Positions 1 to 5,829 of a stretch of 8,331 bases of DNA are shown one piece after another. The notes under the pieces were generated by a model. It was not told the DNA's origin, made no database searches, and saw only the letters and a program-made list of their open reading frames with translations. Made by a program: the position numbers and the translations under genes. Where the stretch lies: positions 1-8,331 of the forward strand of contig JALWEK010000169.1 of assembly GCA_027014185.1 (NCBI GenBank), given 5' to 3'. Source of the stretch: Aquificaceae bacterium (GTDB taxonomy: Bacteria > Aquificota > Aquificia > Aquificales > Aquificaceae). Every line of letters starts with the position of its first letter. Within the stretch, counting starts at the first letter, position 1.

Positions 1-467
1 ACCATGTTCTCCTTCCAAAGGGGCAGGAAAGTTTCACCTTTTTCCACGTATATGTCCGATACCAACCTAAGATCGGCTTTTTCTTTAAAGTCAACTATTT
101 TAAGTACGGTATTCTCGAGAGTTTTTCTAAGTTCTTCGACTATCCTGTACATCAGATCCGATCTTAGAGTTGGCATGAAACCTATTGATAGCTCTTCACT
201 GAAATTCTTTGAAGTTAAAAATGAAATCGTTTTCTCATAATTACTTATCAGCTCTCTTGCGTGTTCATAAAGTCTCCGTGCATTTTCCGTAGGCTTAACT
301 CCTCTCTTATCCCTCTCAAAGAGTCTAACTCCGAGTACGGTCTCAAGCTCATGTATAACCGCTGAAAGGTAAGGCTGCGATACGTAACATCTCTGGGCCG
401 CTTTGGTTATGCTGCCTTCTTCGTAAACTGCCACAAAGTACTTTAGCTTCTGTATGTCCACGCTCAT
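1..467 (-). CDS. LysR-family transcriptional regulator, 3' end beyond the left edge
   Basis: This is the N-terminal 155 residues of a LysR-type regulator; its C-terminus lies outside the window. The first 60 residues form the winged helix-turn-helix: it opens MSVDIQKLKYFVAVYEEGSI, followed by TKAAQRCYVSQPYLSAVI and ELETVLGVRLFERDKRG, the classic LysR DNA-binding pattern. A linker helix follows to about residue 90. The effector-binding domain then begins with LSIGFMP and contains DLRLVSDIYVEKGETF, typical of this fold. The start at 467 is chosen because the HTH begins directly there; the Shine-Dalgarno is weak (AGAG). The gene is divergent from the sulfurtransferase/porin pair with 71 bp between start codons, the usual arrangement for a LysR protein that controls its neighbour. 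Its effector cannot be told from the sequence. The family call is secure; the target is inferred from position. Confidence 0.93.
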   Translation of the reverse strand, partial: MSVDIQKLKYFVAVYEEGSITKAAQRCYVSQPYLSAVIHELETVLGVRLFERDKRGVKPTENARRLYEHARELISNYEKTISFLTSKNFSEELSIGFMPTLRSDLMYRIVEELRKTLENTVLKIVDFKEKADLRLVSDIYVEKGETFLPLWKENM

Positions 468-477
468 AACTCTAACA

Positions 478-490
478 TATGACAGTCATA
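478..490. promoter_or_regulatory. Candidate LysR operator (T-N11-A dyad)
   Basis: TATGACAGTCATA is a perfect inverted repeat with 6-bp arms around one central base, and it fits the T-N11-A pattern recognised by LysR-type regulators. It sits 11 bp upstream of the divergent lysR start codon. Its centre is about 54 bp upstream of the transcription start predicted for the sulfurtransferase promoter, near the activation position usual for this family. Binding at this site would also block lysR transcription, fitting negative autoregulation. The motif is seen directly; binding by the adjacent regulator is inference. Confidence 0.6.
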
Positions 491-502
491 GGGAAAAAGT
501 AT

Positions 503-531
503 TTCACAACCTCAATGGGGGCAACTATCAT
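503..531 (+). promoter_or_regulatory. Candidate sigma-70 promoter of the sulfurtransferase/porin operon
   Basis: TTCACA (503-508) and TATCAT (526-531) each match the -35 and -10 consensus at five of six positions and are separated by the ideal 17 bp. The expected transcription start is near 538, so the message would begin almost exactly at the ATG at 539. No Shine-Dalgarno lies at a usable distance from that ATG: the only purine run, GGGGG at 517-521, is 17 nt away and would lie upstream of the message. Confidence 0.45.
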
Positions 532-538
532 TTAGCCC

Positions 539-1474
539 ATGCTTTCGATCGTTGTCCTATCGTTCTTCGCAATTATGTCCTTAGTTTGGAGCTTTCCGAG
601 CATACCAAAGGATTACAAGGTGGGCCTAATATCCACAGACGATCTCTGGGAGAAAATCCAGAACAAGGAGAAGGTAATAGTAATAGACGCACGTAGAAAG
701 GGATACAAAGAGGAGCATATACCCACTGCTATAAATGTGGATTATCTCAAGCTTACTCATAAAGTAAACGGCGTACCTGCGATTATCTTGCCTAACGATA
801 GGCTTGGCAGGGCTCTGTCCAAGCTCGGTATTAAAAAGGACGTTCCTGTCGTAGTTTACGGTAGCGGTTCAAGTTTAAGGGACTGGACGGATGCCACCAG
901 AGTTATACTCCAGCTCGTATGGGCGGGCGTTAAGGAAGTGTACCTCCTAAACGGAGGTATCGCCAAGTGGATAGATGAAGGTAAGCCCATTGAAAAGGGG
1001 GAGCTCAAGCTAAGGCCCAGTAAGTTCGTCGTGGATTACAACCCTCCTCTCACCCTTGCGTCCACGGGGATGGTCCTGTATGCGCTCAAGCACCTGGATG
1101 AGGTCCAGCTCGTGGATGCGAGGCCTGAAGATAGATTTACGGGGGAGTTCGACGATCCAAGGATGCCGAGGGATGGACACATAAGGGGAGCCAAGTGGTT
1201 GGATACAGGAGAACTCGTGTGGCAGGAGGGGGCTTACTATACACTCCTCGAGAAGGAAGATATTATCTCTCTCTTCGAGGAAAAAGGGATAGACATAAAC
1301 AAACCCTTAATAGCCTACTGTGGTTCCGGCCACGTTTCAAGCGGCATCTGGTTCGTCATGAAGGCGATACTGGGCAAGAGGTTCGTCTGGGTTTACGAGG
1401 GGGGTATGCTCGAAGCCTCGAGGATAAAAGAGATACCGATAGTCAAAGGTTTTGAAGAAAGCAAAAGGAGGTGA
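539..1474 (+). CDS. Exported two-domain rhodanese-type sulfurtransferase
   Basis: A 311-aa protein with two tandem rhodanese domains, about residues 30-155 and 175-305. Enzymes of this family move sulfane sulfur from thiosulfate or 3-mercaptopyruvate to an acceptor through a cysteine persulfide. The C-terminal domain carries the active loop CGSGHV with Cys261, the only cysteine in the protein. The CGSG form resembles mercaptopyruvate sulfurtransferases more than classical CRKG rhodaneses. The N-terminal domain has Gly108 at the matching place (YGSGSS), so it is structural, as usual. Residues 1-18 are strongly hydrophobic and look like a signal peptide or membrane anchor, although without the usual basic start. 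A stop codon lies just upstream in frame, so ATG 539 is the earliest possible start. The gene ends 5 nt before the porin start and is probably co-transcribed with it. The true donor and acceptor are unknown. Confidence 0.9.
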   Translation: MLSIVVLSFFAIMSLVWSFPSIPKDYKVGLISTDDLWEKIQNKEKVIVIDARRKGYKEEHIPTAINVDYLKLTHKVNGVPAIILPNDRLGRALSKLGIKKDVPVVVYGSGSSLRDWTDATRVILQLVWAGVKEVYLLNGGIAKWIDEGKPIEKGELKLRPSKFVVDYNPPLTLASTGMVLYALKHLDEVQLVDARPEDRFTGEFDDPRMPRDGHIRGAKWLDTGELVWQEGAYYTLLEKEDIISLFEEKGIDINKPLIAYCGSGHVSSGIWFVMKAILGKRFVWVYEGGMLEASRIKEIPIVKGFEESKRR

Positions 1475-1475
1475 T
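1464..1475 (+). promoter_or_regulatory. Strong Shine-Dalgarno that sets the porin start
   Basis: AAAGGAGGTGAT is a near-perfect complement of the 16S rRNA 3' end and overlaps the last codons and stop of the sulfurtransferase gene. It lies 8 nt (counted from AGGAGG) before the ATG at 1480. This favours that ATG over the in-frame GTG at 1471 and ATG at 1474, which lie within or directly against the site. Confidence 0.8.
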
Positions 1476-1479
1476 GGTT

Positions 1480-2583
1480 ATGAAGGCATGGGTTCTTCCA
1501 GCTACTATTGGTGCTTTAGTTGTTGCCAGCGGGGCATCTTACGCAGTAAAAATCGAGACTAAAGGAGGCTCTGCCATCGATATCAAGTTTAAGTCTAAGA
1601 TAAGAGCAGGATATTTTGGGAAAAGGAGTGGTTCTGACAAGTCGGATTTATACTTTCAGGTTCTTCATGGGAGGATTATGGGTAAGGCTAAAATCCATCG
1701 CTATATTAAGTTCGTATGGCAGGGTGATTTTAACCCGAAGGACAATTATAGGTTTTACATTCTGGATATGTTCATGTTGTTTGATTTGAGTAAGGAATTT
1801 AAGTTCAATGTTGGAGCGCACAAGGTTCCTTTCCAGAGGAACTCGGGTTTGAGATCCGGATGGTCTTTCCTAACACCTACGGGTGTTAATTACGGGCACC
1901 AGGTGAAGGCGTTCACTAACCCCATCAATAAAGACGACAAACTCAAGAGGAGTGGAGCTTATTCTACTGGTGCCACTGCATGGGGGATATTGGCTGGCGG
2001 ACTCCTAAAGTACTACGTCGGCGTATATGACACGACCGATAAAGATTCTTCAAACAACGTTGATTCGGCTTACGCTGTCCGCTTGCAGTTTACTCCCATA
2101 TTTCTCGGATATAAACCTGAGAAGAAATACGTCCTTAAAGAAACTTACCTGGGCAAGATGGATGTGCTCACCTTGGGGGCGGCGTACGTCACTCAAAAGG
2201 TGAAGGGGAATACAGTGAAGTCCTACGGAATAGACATCATGTGGGAGAAAAAGCTCGGTACTATAACCCCTAACCTGCAGGCTGGGTTCGTGGATCACAC
2301 GAATCTCGGAGGCAATAAGAACAAGGACGTAAAAGGTTACCTTGTACAGGGGCAGATACTATACAATAAGGCCTTTCTCCTTGGTAAACCAGGTTTAGCC
2401 TTTAAATGGTCGAAATCCGACGATAGGACCTCCAACGATAAGGATACCACCACAGTGGGTGGTGCAATCAACCTCTACATAAAGGGAACTGGAAACAGGA
2501 TCACCTTCAGCGTGGACAGGGTAAACAGGAAGTCTGCTAAGGATTATACTGACTATATTGCCGAGTTCTGGTTCAACTGGTAG
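1480..2583 (+). CDS. Outer-membrane porin-like beta-barrel protein
   Basis: A 367-aa secreted protein resembling the phosphate-selective porin O/P group (OprO/OprP-like), which form diffusion channels in the outer membrane. Residues 1-22 are a clear signal peptide: Lys2, a hydrophobic core, and a SYA cleavage site before VKIE. The mature part alternates polar and aromatic residues in short strands rich in Tyr, Phe and Gly, has no cysteine, and ends in FWFNW. An aromatic last residue is the usual signal for beta-barrel insertion. Segments such as RFYILDMFMLFDLSKEFKFN and VGAHKVPFQR fit the porin O/P pattern of a barrel wall followed by a G-x-x-K-x-P-F turn. It follows the sulfurtransferase by 5 nt and the two are probably co-expressed, so the permeant may be a sulfur-containing anion; that is inference. 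The solute cannot be read from the sequence. The first half is markedly AT-richer than most of the window. Confidence 0.82.
   Translation: MKAWVLPATIGALVVASGASYAVKIETKGGSAIDIKFKSKIRAGYFGKRSGSDKSDLYFQVLHGRIMGKAKIHRYIKFVWQGDFNPKDNYRFYILDMFMLFDLSKEFKFNVGAHKVPFQRNSGLRSGWSFLTPTGVNYGHQVKAFTNPINKDDKLKRSGAYSTGATAWGILAGGLLKYYVGVYDTTDKDSSNNVDSAYAVRLQFTPIFLGYKPEKKYVLKETYLGKMDVLTLGAAYVTQKVKGNTVKSYGIDIMWEKKLGTITPNLQAGFVDHTNLGGNKNKDVKGYLVQGQILYNKAFLLGKPGLAFKWSKSDDRTSNDKDTTTVGGAINLYIKGTGNRITFSVDRVNRKSAKDYTDYIAEFWFNW
1871..1888 (+). other. 7-bp hairpin with UACG tetraloop inside the porin gene
   Basis: TAACACC and GGTGTTA are perfectly complementary arms around TACG, giving in RNA a C(UACG)G loop, the exceptionally stable UNCG class. 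It lies within porin codons encoding LTPTGVN. No U-run follows, so it is not an intrinsic terminator. A role in mRNA stability or translation pausing is possible; chance is equally possible. Confidence 0.4.
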
Positions 2584-3187
2584 TCTTCAATTTTTCCAAA
2601 ATAGAGAGTATCTCCTCCCTCTTGTTCCTGAAGGAAGCCCTGTTCCCTATCAGCCAGGCGGTGGACTTTTCGATAACCTCTATTTCCACAAGGCCGTTCT
2701 CTTTAAGCGTCCTTCCCGTCTGCACCAGGTCGAGTATGAAATCCGAAAGGCCCAGGACGGGGGACAGCTCCACGGACCCGCTCAGGTTAAGTATCTCAGC
2801 CTTTACACCTTTTTTTGAAAAGAAGTCCTTTGCTATGTTCACGTACTTGGTGGCTACCCTTATGTAAGAACATCTGTCGTACCTCTCCCTGCTCTCGGGC
2901 TTCCCCGCAACCGAGATCCTGCACCTGCCTATACCTAGGTCCAGAAATCTGTAAACGTCCGGCCTCCGCTCCAGGTAAACGTCGTATCCGCATATGCCGA
3001 GATCCGCCGCACCGTTCTCTACGTAAACTGGAACGTCGAAGGGCTTTACCAAAAGCAGCGTGAGGTTTCCAAGCTTGATGGTCAGCTTCCTCCCCTCCTC
3101 CACCCTTTCTTCTATCAGACCTTTGGAGAACAGGAGATCTACGCTCTCCTCAAAGAGCCTCCCTTTTGGAAGGGCCAGGTTTATCAT
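2573..3187 (-). CDS. hisG: ATP phosphoribosyltransferase, short form
   Basis: Catalyses the first step of histidine synthesis, joining ATP and PRPP to give phosphoribosyl-ATP. The 204-aa length matches the short HisG form, which lacks the C-terminal regulatory domain and works in complex with the HisZ subunit. Visible motifs are LALPKGRL at residues 4-11, ADLGICGYDVYLE at 61-73, ATKYVNIAKDFF at 112-123, and the PRPP-binding region from SGSVELSP to LVQTGRTLKENGL (about 136-166). The ATG overlaps the stop of the upstream carboxyltransferase gene as ATGA (4 nt), which implies translational coupling. The 3' end overlaps the porin stop by 11 bp on the opposite strand. No hisZ or other his gene is in the window, in keeping with the scattered pathway genes of Aquificales. 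Confidence 0.95.
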   Translation of the reverse strand: MINLALPKGRLFEESVDLLFSKGLIEERVEEGRKLTIKLGNLTLLLVKPFDVPVYVENGAADLGICGYDVYLERRPDVYRFLDLGIGRCRISVAGKPESRERYDRCSYIRVATKYVNIAKDFFSKKGVKAEILNLSGSVELSPVLGLSDFILDLVQTGRTLKENGLVEIEVIEKSTAWLIGNRASFRNKREEILSILEKLKTTS

Positions 3188-5034
3188 CTCTTCTTGGGCT
3201 TGATCCTTATAAGGACCTCGTCCGGGTTCACGTTCTCCCCTACCTGAACGAGTATCTCCTCGACCACTCCGTCCACGGGGCTGTGGATCTCGTTCTCCAT
3301 CTTCATCGCCTCCACAACCAGGAGGACATCACCCTCCTTGACCTCCTGACCTACGCTCACTTTGATGTTAACTACCTTTCCAGAGATTGGAGAGGTTATG
3401 TCTCCCACGTCCCGAGGTTTCGGTCTTTTAGGAGTTACCGGAGCGCCTTCGGAGAGCTCGTATCCTGAACCCGTTACCTCCACTTCCCTTATAGGCTGGA
3501 GCATGACCTCCTCAAGCCTGCCGTCGAGCCTGATAAAGAAGGTCTTGCCGCCCGCTGTCTCCTCCCCTCTTCCCGCGATCTGAACGTGGTACTGCTCTCC
3601 GTGAACCGTTATGTTGAACTCGGCCGGTGCCTTTTCGGGACAGGCCTCTGCCTCCATCTCCTCCATAGGAACAGGAGGAGCCTCTCCCTTCTCCACCTTC
3701 TCCCTCCACTCGAAAAATTCTTTGGCCACCACAGGGAAGAGAACGTAGGAGAGAACATCCTCCTCGGAACGGGCCCCTGCCTCCTTGGCCTCCTCCCTAG
3801 CCTTCTCGAGCTCAGGCTCCAGGAGATCCGCAGGCCTCGTGTCGTAGATAGGTTCCTCATCGCCAAGGATCTTTCTGAGAACCTCCTCCTTTATCGGTGC
3901 AGGGGGCCTTCCGTAGAGCCCCTTCACGTAGTCCTTGGTCTCCTTGGTAACAACCTTGTACCTCTCACCGTGGAGAACGTTCATGAAGGCCTGGGTTCCC
4001 ACTATCTGGGAGGTGGGCGTCACGAGTGGCGGGTACCCCAAGTCCTCCCTGACCCTTGTTACCTCTTCGAGGACTTCCTCGAGCTTCTCCTCAAGGTTCT
4101 GTTCTCTCAGCTGATTTATGAAGTTGGTTATCATCCCACCGGGGATCTGGTGTATGAGAACGCCCACGTCGGGGTAGGGAGGTAGCACGTCGAACTTCTT
4201 GTACTTAGCTCTCACATCTTTAAACATATCGCCAGCTTTTTTATAGAGCTCTGCGTCCACCTTCACCTCGTATCCGAACTCCCTCAGGACGTATATCATC
4301 GTCTCGCCGGGAGGGTGGGAGGTCTGACAGGAAAGGGTGTAAAAAGCTGTGTCTATCATGTCTGCCCCTGCCTCTATACCTTTAAGCTGGGCCATCTCGG
4401 CGAGGTCCGCCGTGGTCTGGGTGTGAAGATGGACAGGATGGTCAGGGAACTCGGACTTGAGGGCCGAAACGAGGTCGTAGGCTACCTTCGGAGACAGTAG
4501 CCCGGCCTGGTCCTTTATAGAGATGATGTCTATCCCCATATCCACGAGCTCGCCCGCTACCTTCACGTAGTACTCGACCGTGTGGACTGGGCTTATGGTA
4601 TACGACAGAACCCCCTTAACTATACCTCCCACCTTCTTGGCGGTCTCTATTGACTTTCTCATGTTCCTCGTGTCGTTCAGGGCGTCGAATATCCTGAATA
4701 CCTCTATCCCGTTGTCGTAGGCCCTCTTCACGAACTCCTCAACAACATCGTCCGCGTAGTGCCTGTACCCCACCACGTTCTGGCCCCTCAGGAGCATCTC
4801 GAGCTTGGTGTTCTTGGCCACGTCTCTGAACTTTCTTAGCCTTTCCCAAGGGTCCTCTTTGAGAAATCTGAGACAGACGTCGAAGGTGGCTCCTCCCCAC
4901 ACTTCGAGGGACCAGAAGCCGCACCTGTCTAGGATCTCGAGGACATCGATCATATCCTCGGTCCTGACACGGGTCGCGAGGAGGCTCTGAATACCATCCC
5001 TCAGGGAGACATCGGTTACCAGTATCTCTTTCAT
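3184..5034 (-). CDS. Biotin-dependent carboxyltransferase subunit (PycB/OadA/CfiA family)
   Basis: A 616-aa subunit that transfers CO2 from carboxybiotin to a 2-oxo acid. Residues 1-270 form the HMGL-like TIM barrel, about 290-480 the conserved carboxylase domain, about 490-540 a small beta domain, and 545-613 the biotin carrier domain with EAMKMEN and biotinyl Lys578. Expected metal ligands are present: Asp13, Lys174 (normally carbamylated), His202 and His204. Gln16, Arg83 (LLRGQN) and Thr208 are also kept. Several usually constant residues differ: LRDGIQSL instead of DAHQSL, KDQAG instead of KDMAG, HLHTQTTAD instead of the HATTG/HDTSG type, and TSHPP instead of TSQPP. In autotrophic Aquificales the family includes pyruvate carboxylase and the large subunit of 2-oxoglutarate carboxylase (CfiA) of the reductive TCA cycle; an oxaloacetate decarboxylase role is the third option. 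No biotin carboxylase or membrane subunit is adjacent. AAGGAG lies 6 nt before the ATG. The family is certain, the substrate is not. Confidence 0.92.
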   Translation of the reverse strand: MKEILVTDVSLRDGIQSLLATRVRTEDMIDVLEILDRCGFWSLEVWGGATFDVCLRFLKEDPWERLRKFRDVAKNTKLEMLLRGQNVVGYRHYADDVVEEFVKRAYDNGIEVFRIFDALNDTRNMRKSIETAKKVGGIVKGVLSYTISPVHTVEYYVKVAGELVDMGIDIISIKDQAGLLSPKVAYDLVSALKSEFPDHPVHLHTQTTADLAEMAQLKGIEAGADMIDTAFYTLSCQTSHPPGETMIYVLREFGYEVKVDAELYKKAGDMFKDVRAKYKKFDVLPPYPDVGVLIHQIPGGMITNFINQLREQNLEEKLEEVLEEVTRVREDLGYPPLVTPTSQIVGTQAFMNVLHGERYKVVTKETKDYVKGLYGRPPAPIKEEVLRKILGDEEPIYDTRPADLLEPELEKAREEAKEAGARSEEDVLSYVLFPVVAKEFFEWREKVEKGEAPPVPMEEMEAEACPEKAPAEFNITVHGEQYHVQIAGRGEETAGGKTFFIRLDGRLEEVMLQPIREVEVTGSGYELSEGAPVTPKRPKPRDVGDITSPISGKVVNIKVSVGQEVKEGDVLLVVEAMKMENEIHSPVDGVVEEILVQVGENVNPDEVLIRIKPKKR

Positions 5035-5054
5035 CCCAAGCTCCTTAAGAGGAT

Positions 5055-5083
5055 AGTATAGACCTAAAAGTATAAAATGGAAA
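5055..5083 (-). promoter_or_regulatory. Candidate promoter upstream of the carboxyltransferase gene
   Basis: Read on the minus strand, TTTCCA (5083-5078) and TATACT (5060-5055) are 17 bp apart and match the -35 and -10 consensus at four and five of six positions. The start of transcription would fall near 5048, just ahead of the AAGGAG Shine-Dalgarno at 5046-5041. A second TATACT lies at 5074-5069 but has no good -35. This is the only non-overlapping junction in the minus-strand gene row. Confidence 0.35.
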
Positions 5084-5085
5084 GC

Positions 5086-5829
5086 TTACAGAAACCTCCT
5101 CATGGTCCGGATAGTCTTCTCGTACCCGAGCCTGTAAAGATCGTCTGCCCTCCTAACGTCCAGTGGTGAGAACCCGATTATGTCCGGGGTTATCAGAACA
5201 TCGCACATCTCCTTTCTCTTGTCCACGTTGGACCGGACAGCCAGAAAGAAGCTCCTTATAAGGACGCTCACTATGCTTCCAACGTCCTCAACCTCCTCTA
5301 TCGGGTTCACGTCCACGCCGATCTTGAGTGTCCTGTACCTTTCGAAGGGCTCCACAGGAAGGTTGTTCATGATACCTCCGTCTATAAGAACCTTATCCCC
5401 GTATCTCACAGGCTCGAATATTCCTGGAAGGGCGCAGCTCCCCAGAAGTATGGGGACCAGGTCTCCCCTATCAAGGTATAAAGGCCTGGCACTCAAAAGA
5501 TCTGTAGCGCAGACGTAAACCTTCCTACCAAGGTCCTCGAGCCTACCGACATCTACGAGCTTCTCAAGGTATCTCTCTGCCTTGCTTAGAGAGAAGAGAC
5601 CCCTTCGGGGTATTCTGGGTGTGAACAGGGAGAGCCACCTTGTCTTTTTAACAAGGCTGAGCATGTCCTCAGGTGTGTAGCCGTGCGCGTAAAACACAGC
5701 TACTATGGCCCCCGCGCTCGAGCCGCTCAGGGCCTTTATAGAAAAACCCATCTCCTCAAGGGCCTTTATCACTCCTATGTGGGCTATCCCCCTCGCCGCA
5801 CCTCCCGAGAGAACCAGATTAACCCTCAT
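5086..5829 (-). CDS. Patatin-like phospholipase/esterase (RssA/NTE type)
   Basis: A 247-aa hydrolase of the patatin family, which cleaves acyl esters with a Ser-Asp dyad. The oxyanion-hole motif GGAARG is at residues 9-14, the nucleophile elbow GSSAG at 36-40 with Ser38, and the catalytic Asp150 in DGG, followed by NNLPVEP. The length and motif spacing match the short bacterial RssA-like proteins. There is no signal peptide, so it is probably cytoplasmic or loosely membrane-associated. The start at 5829 is chosen because the patatin fold begins directly with MRVNLVLSGGAARG; a longer in-frame reading into ispF adds only Arg- and Trp-rich sequence unlike the family. The ATG lies inside the last codons of ispF (11-nt overlap), so the two are probably translationally coupled. 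The natural substrate is unknown; roles in lipid turnover are inferred from the family. Confidence 0.88.
   Translation of the reverse strand: MRVNLVLSGGAARGIAHIGVIKALEEMGFSIKALSGSSAGAIVAVFYAHGYTPEDMLSLVKKTRWLSLFTPRIPRRGLFSLSKAERYLEKLVDVGRLEDLGRKVYVCATDLLSARPLYLDRGDLVPILLGSCALPGIFEPVRYGDKVLIDGGIMNNLPVEPFERYRTLKIGVDVNPIEEVEDVGSIVSVLIRSFFLAVRSNVDKRKEMCDVLITPDIIGFSPLDVRRADDLYRLGYEKTIRTMRRFL

Noticed and set aside
464..478. Four-codon mini-ORF (M-L-E-L-stop) on the minus strand whose TGA overlaps the lysR ATG
   Set aside because: It arises partly from the operator dyad, has no Shine-Dalgarno, and such short frames are common by chance.
1471..1479. GTG at 1471 or ATG at 1474 as porin start
   Set aside because: Both lie in or against the strong Shine-Dalgarno; ATG 1480 has correct spacing and gives a standard signal peptide.
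2560..2596. Possible terminator at the porin end (AGTT/AACT stem, then TTTTT)
   Set aside because: The stem is only 4 bp and the T-run lies well downstream of it; too weak for an intrinsic terminator.
3586..4185. 199-codon plus-strand open frame opposite the carboxyltransferase gene
   Set aside because: Leu- and His-rich antisense shadow of a clearly coding strand, with no recognisable domain or start signal.
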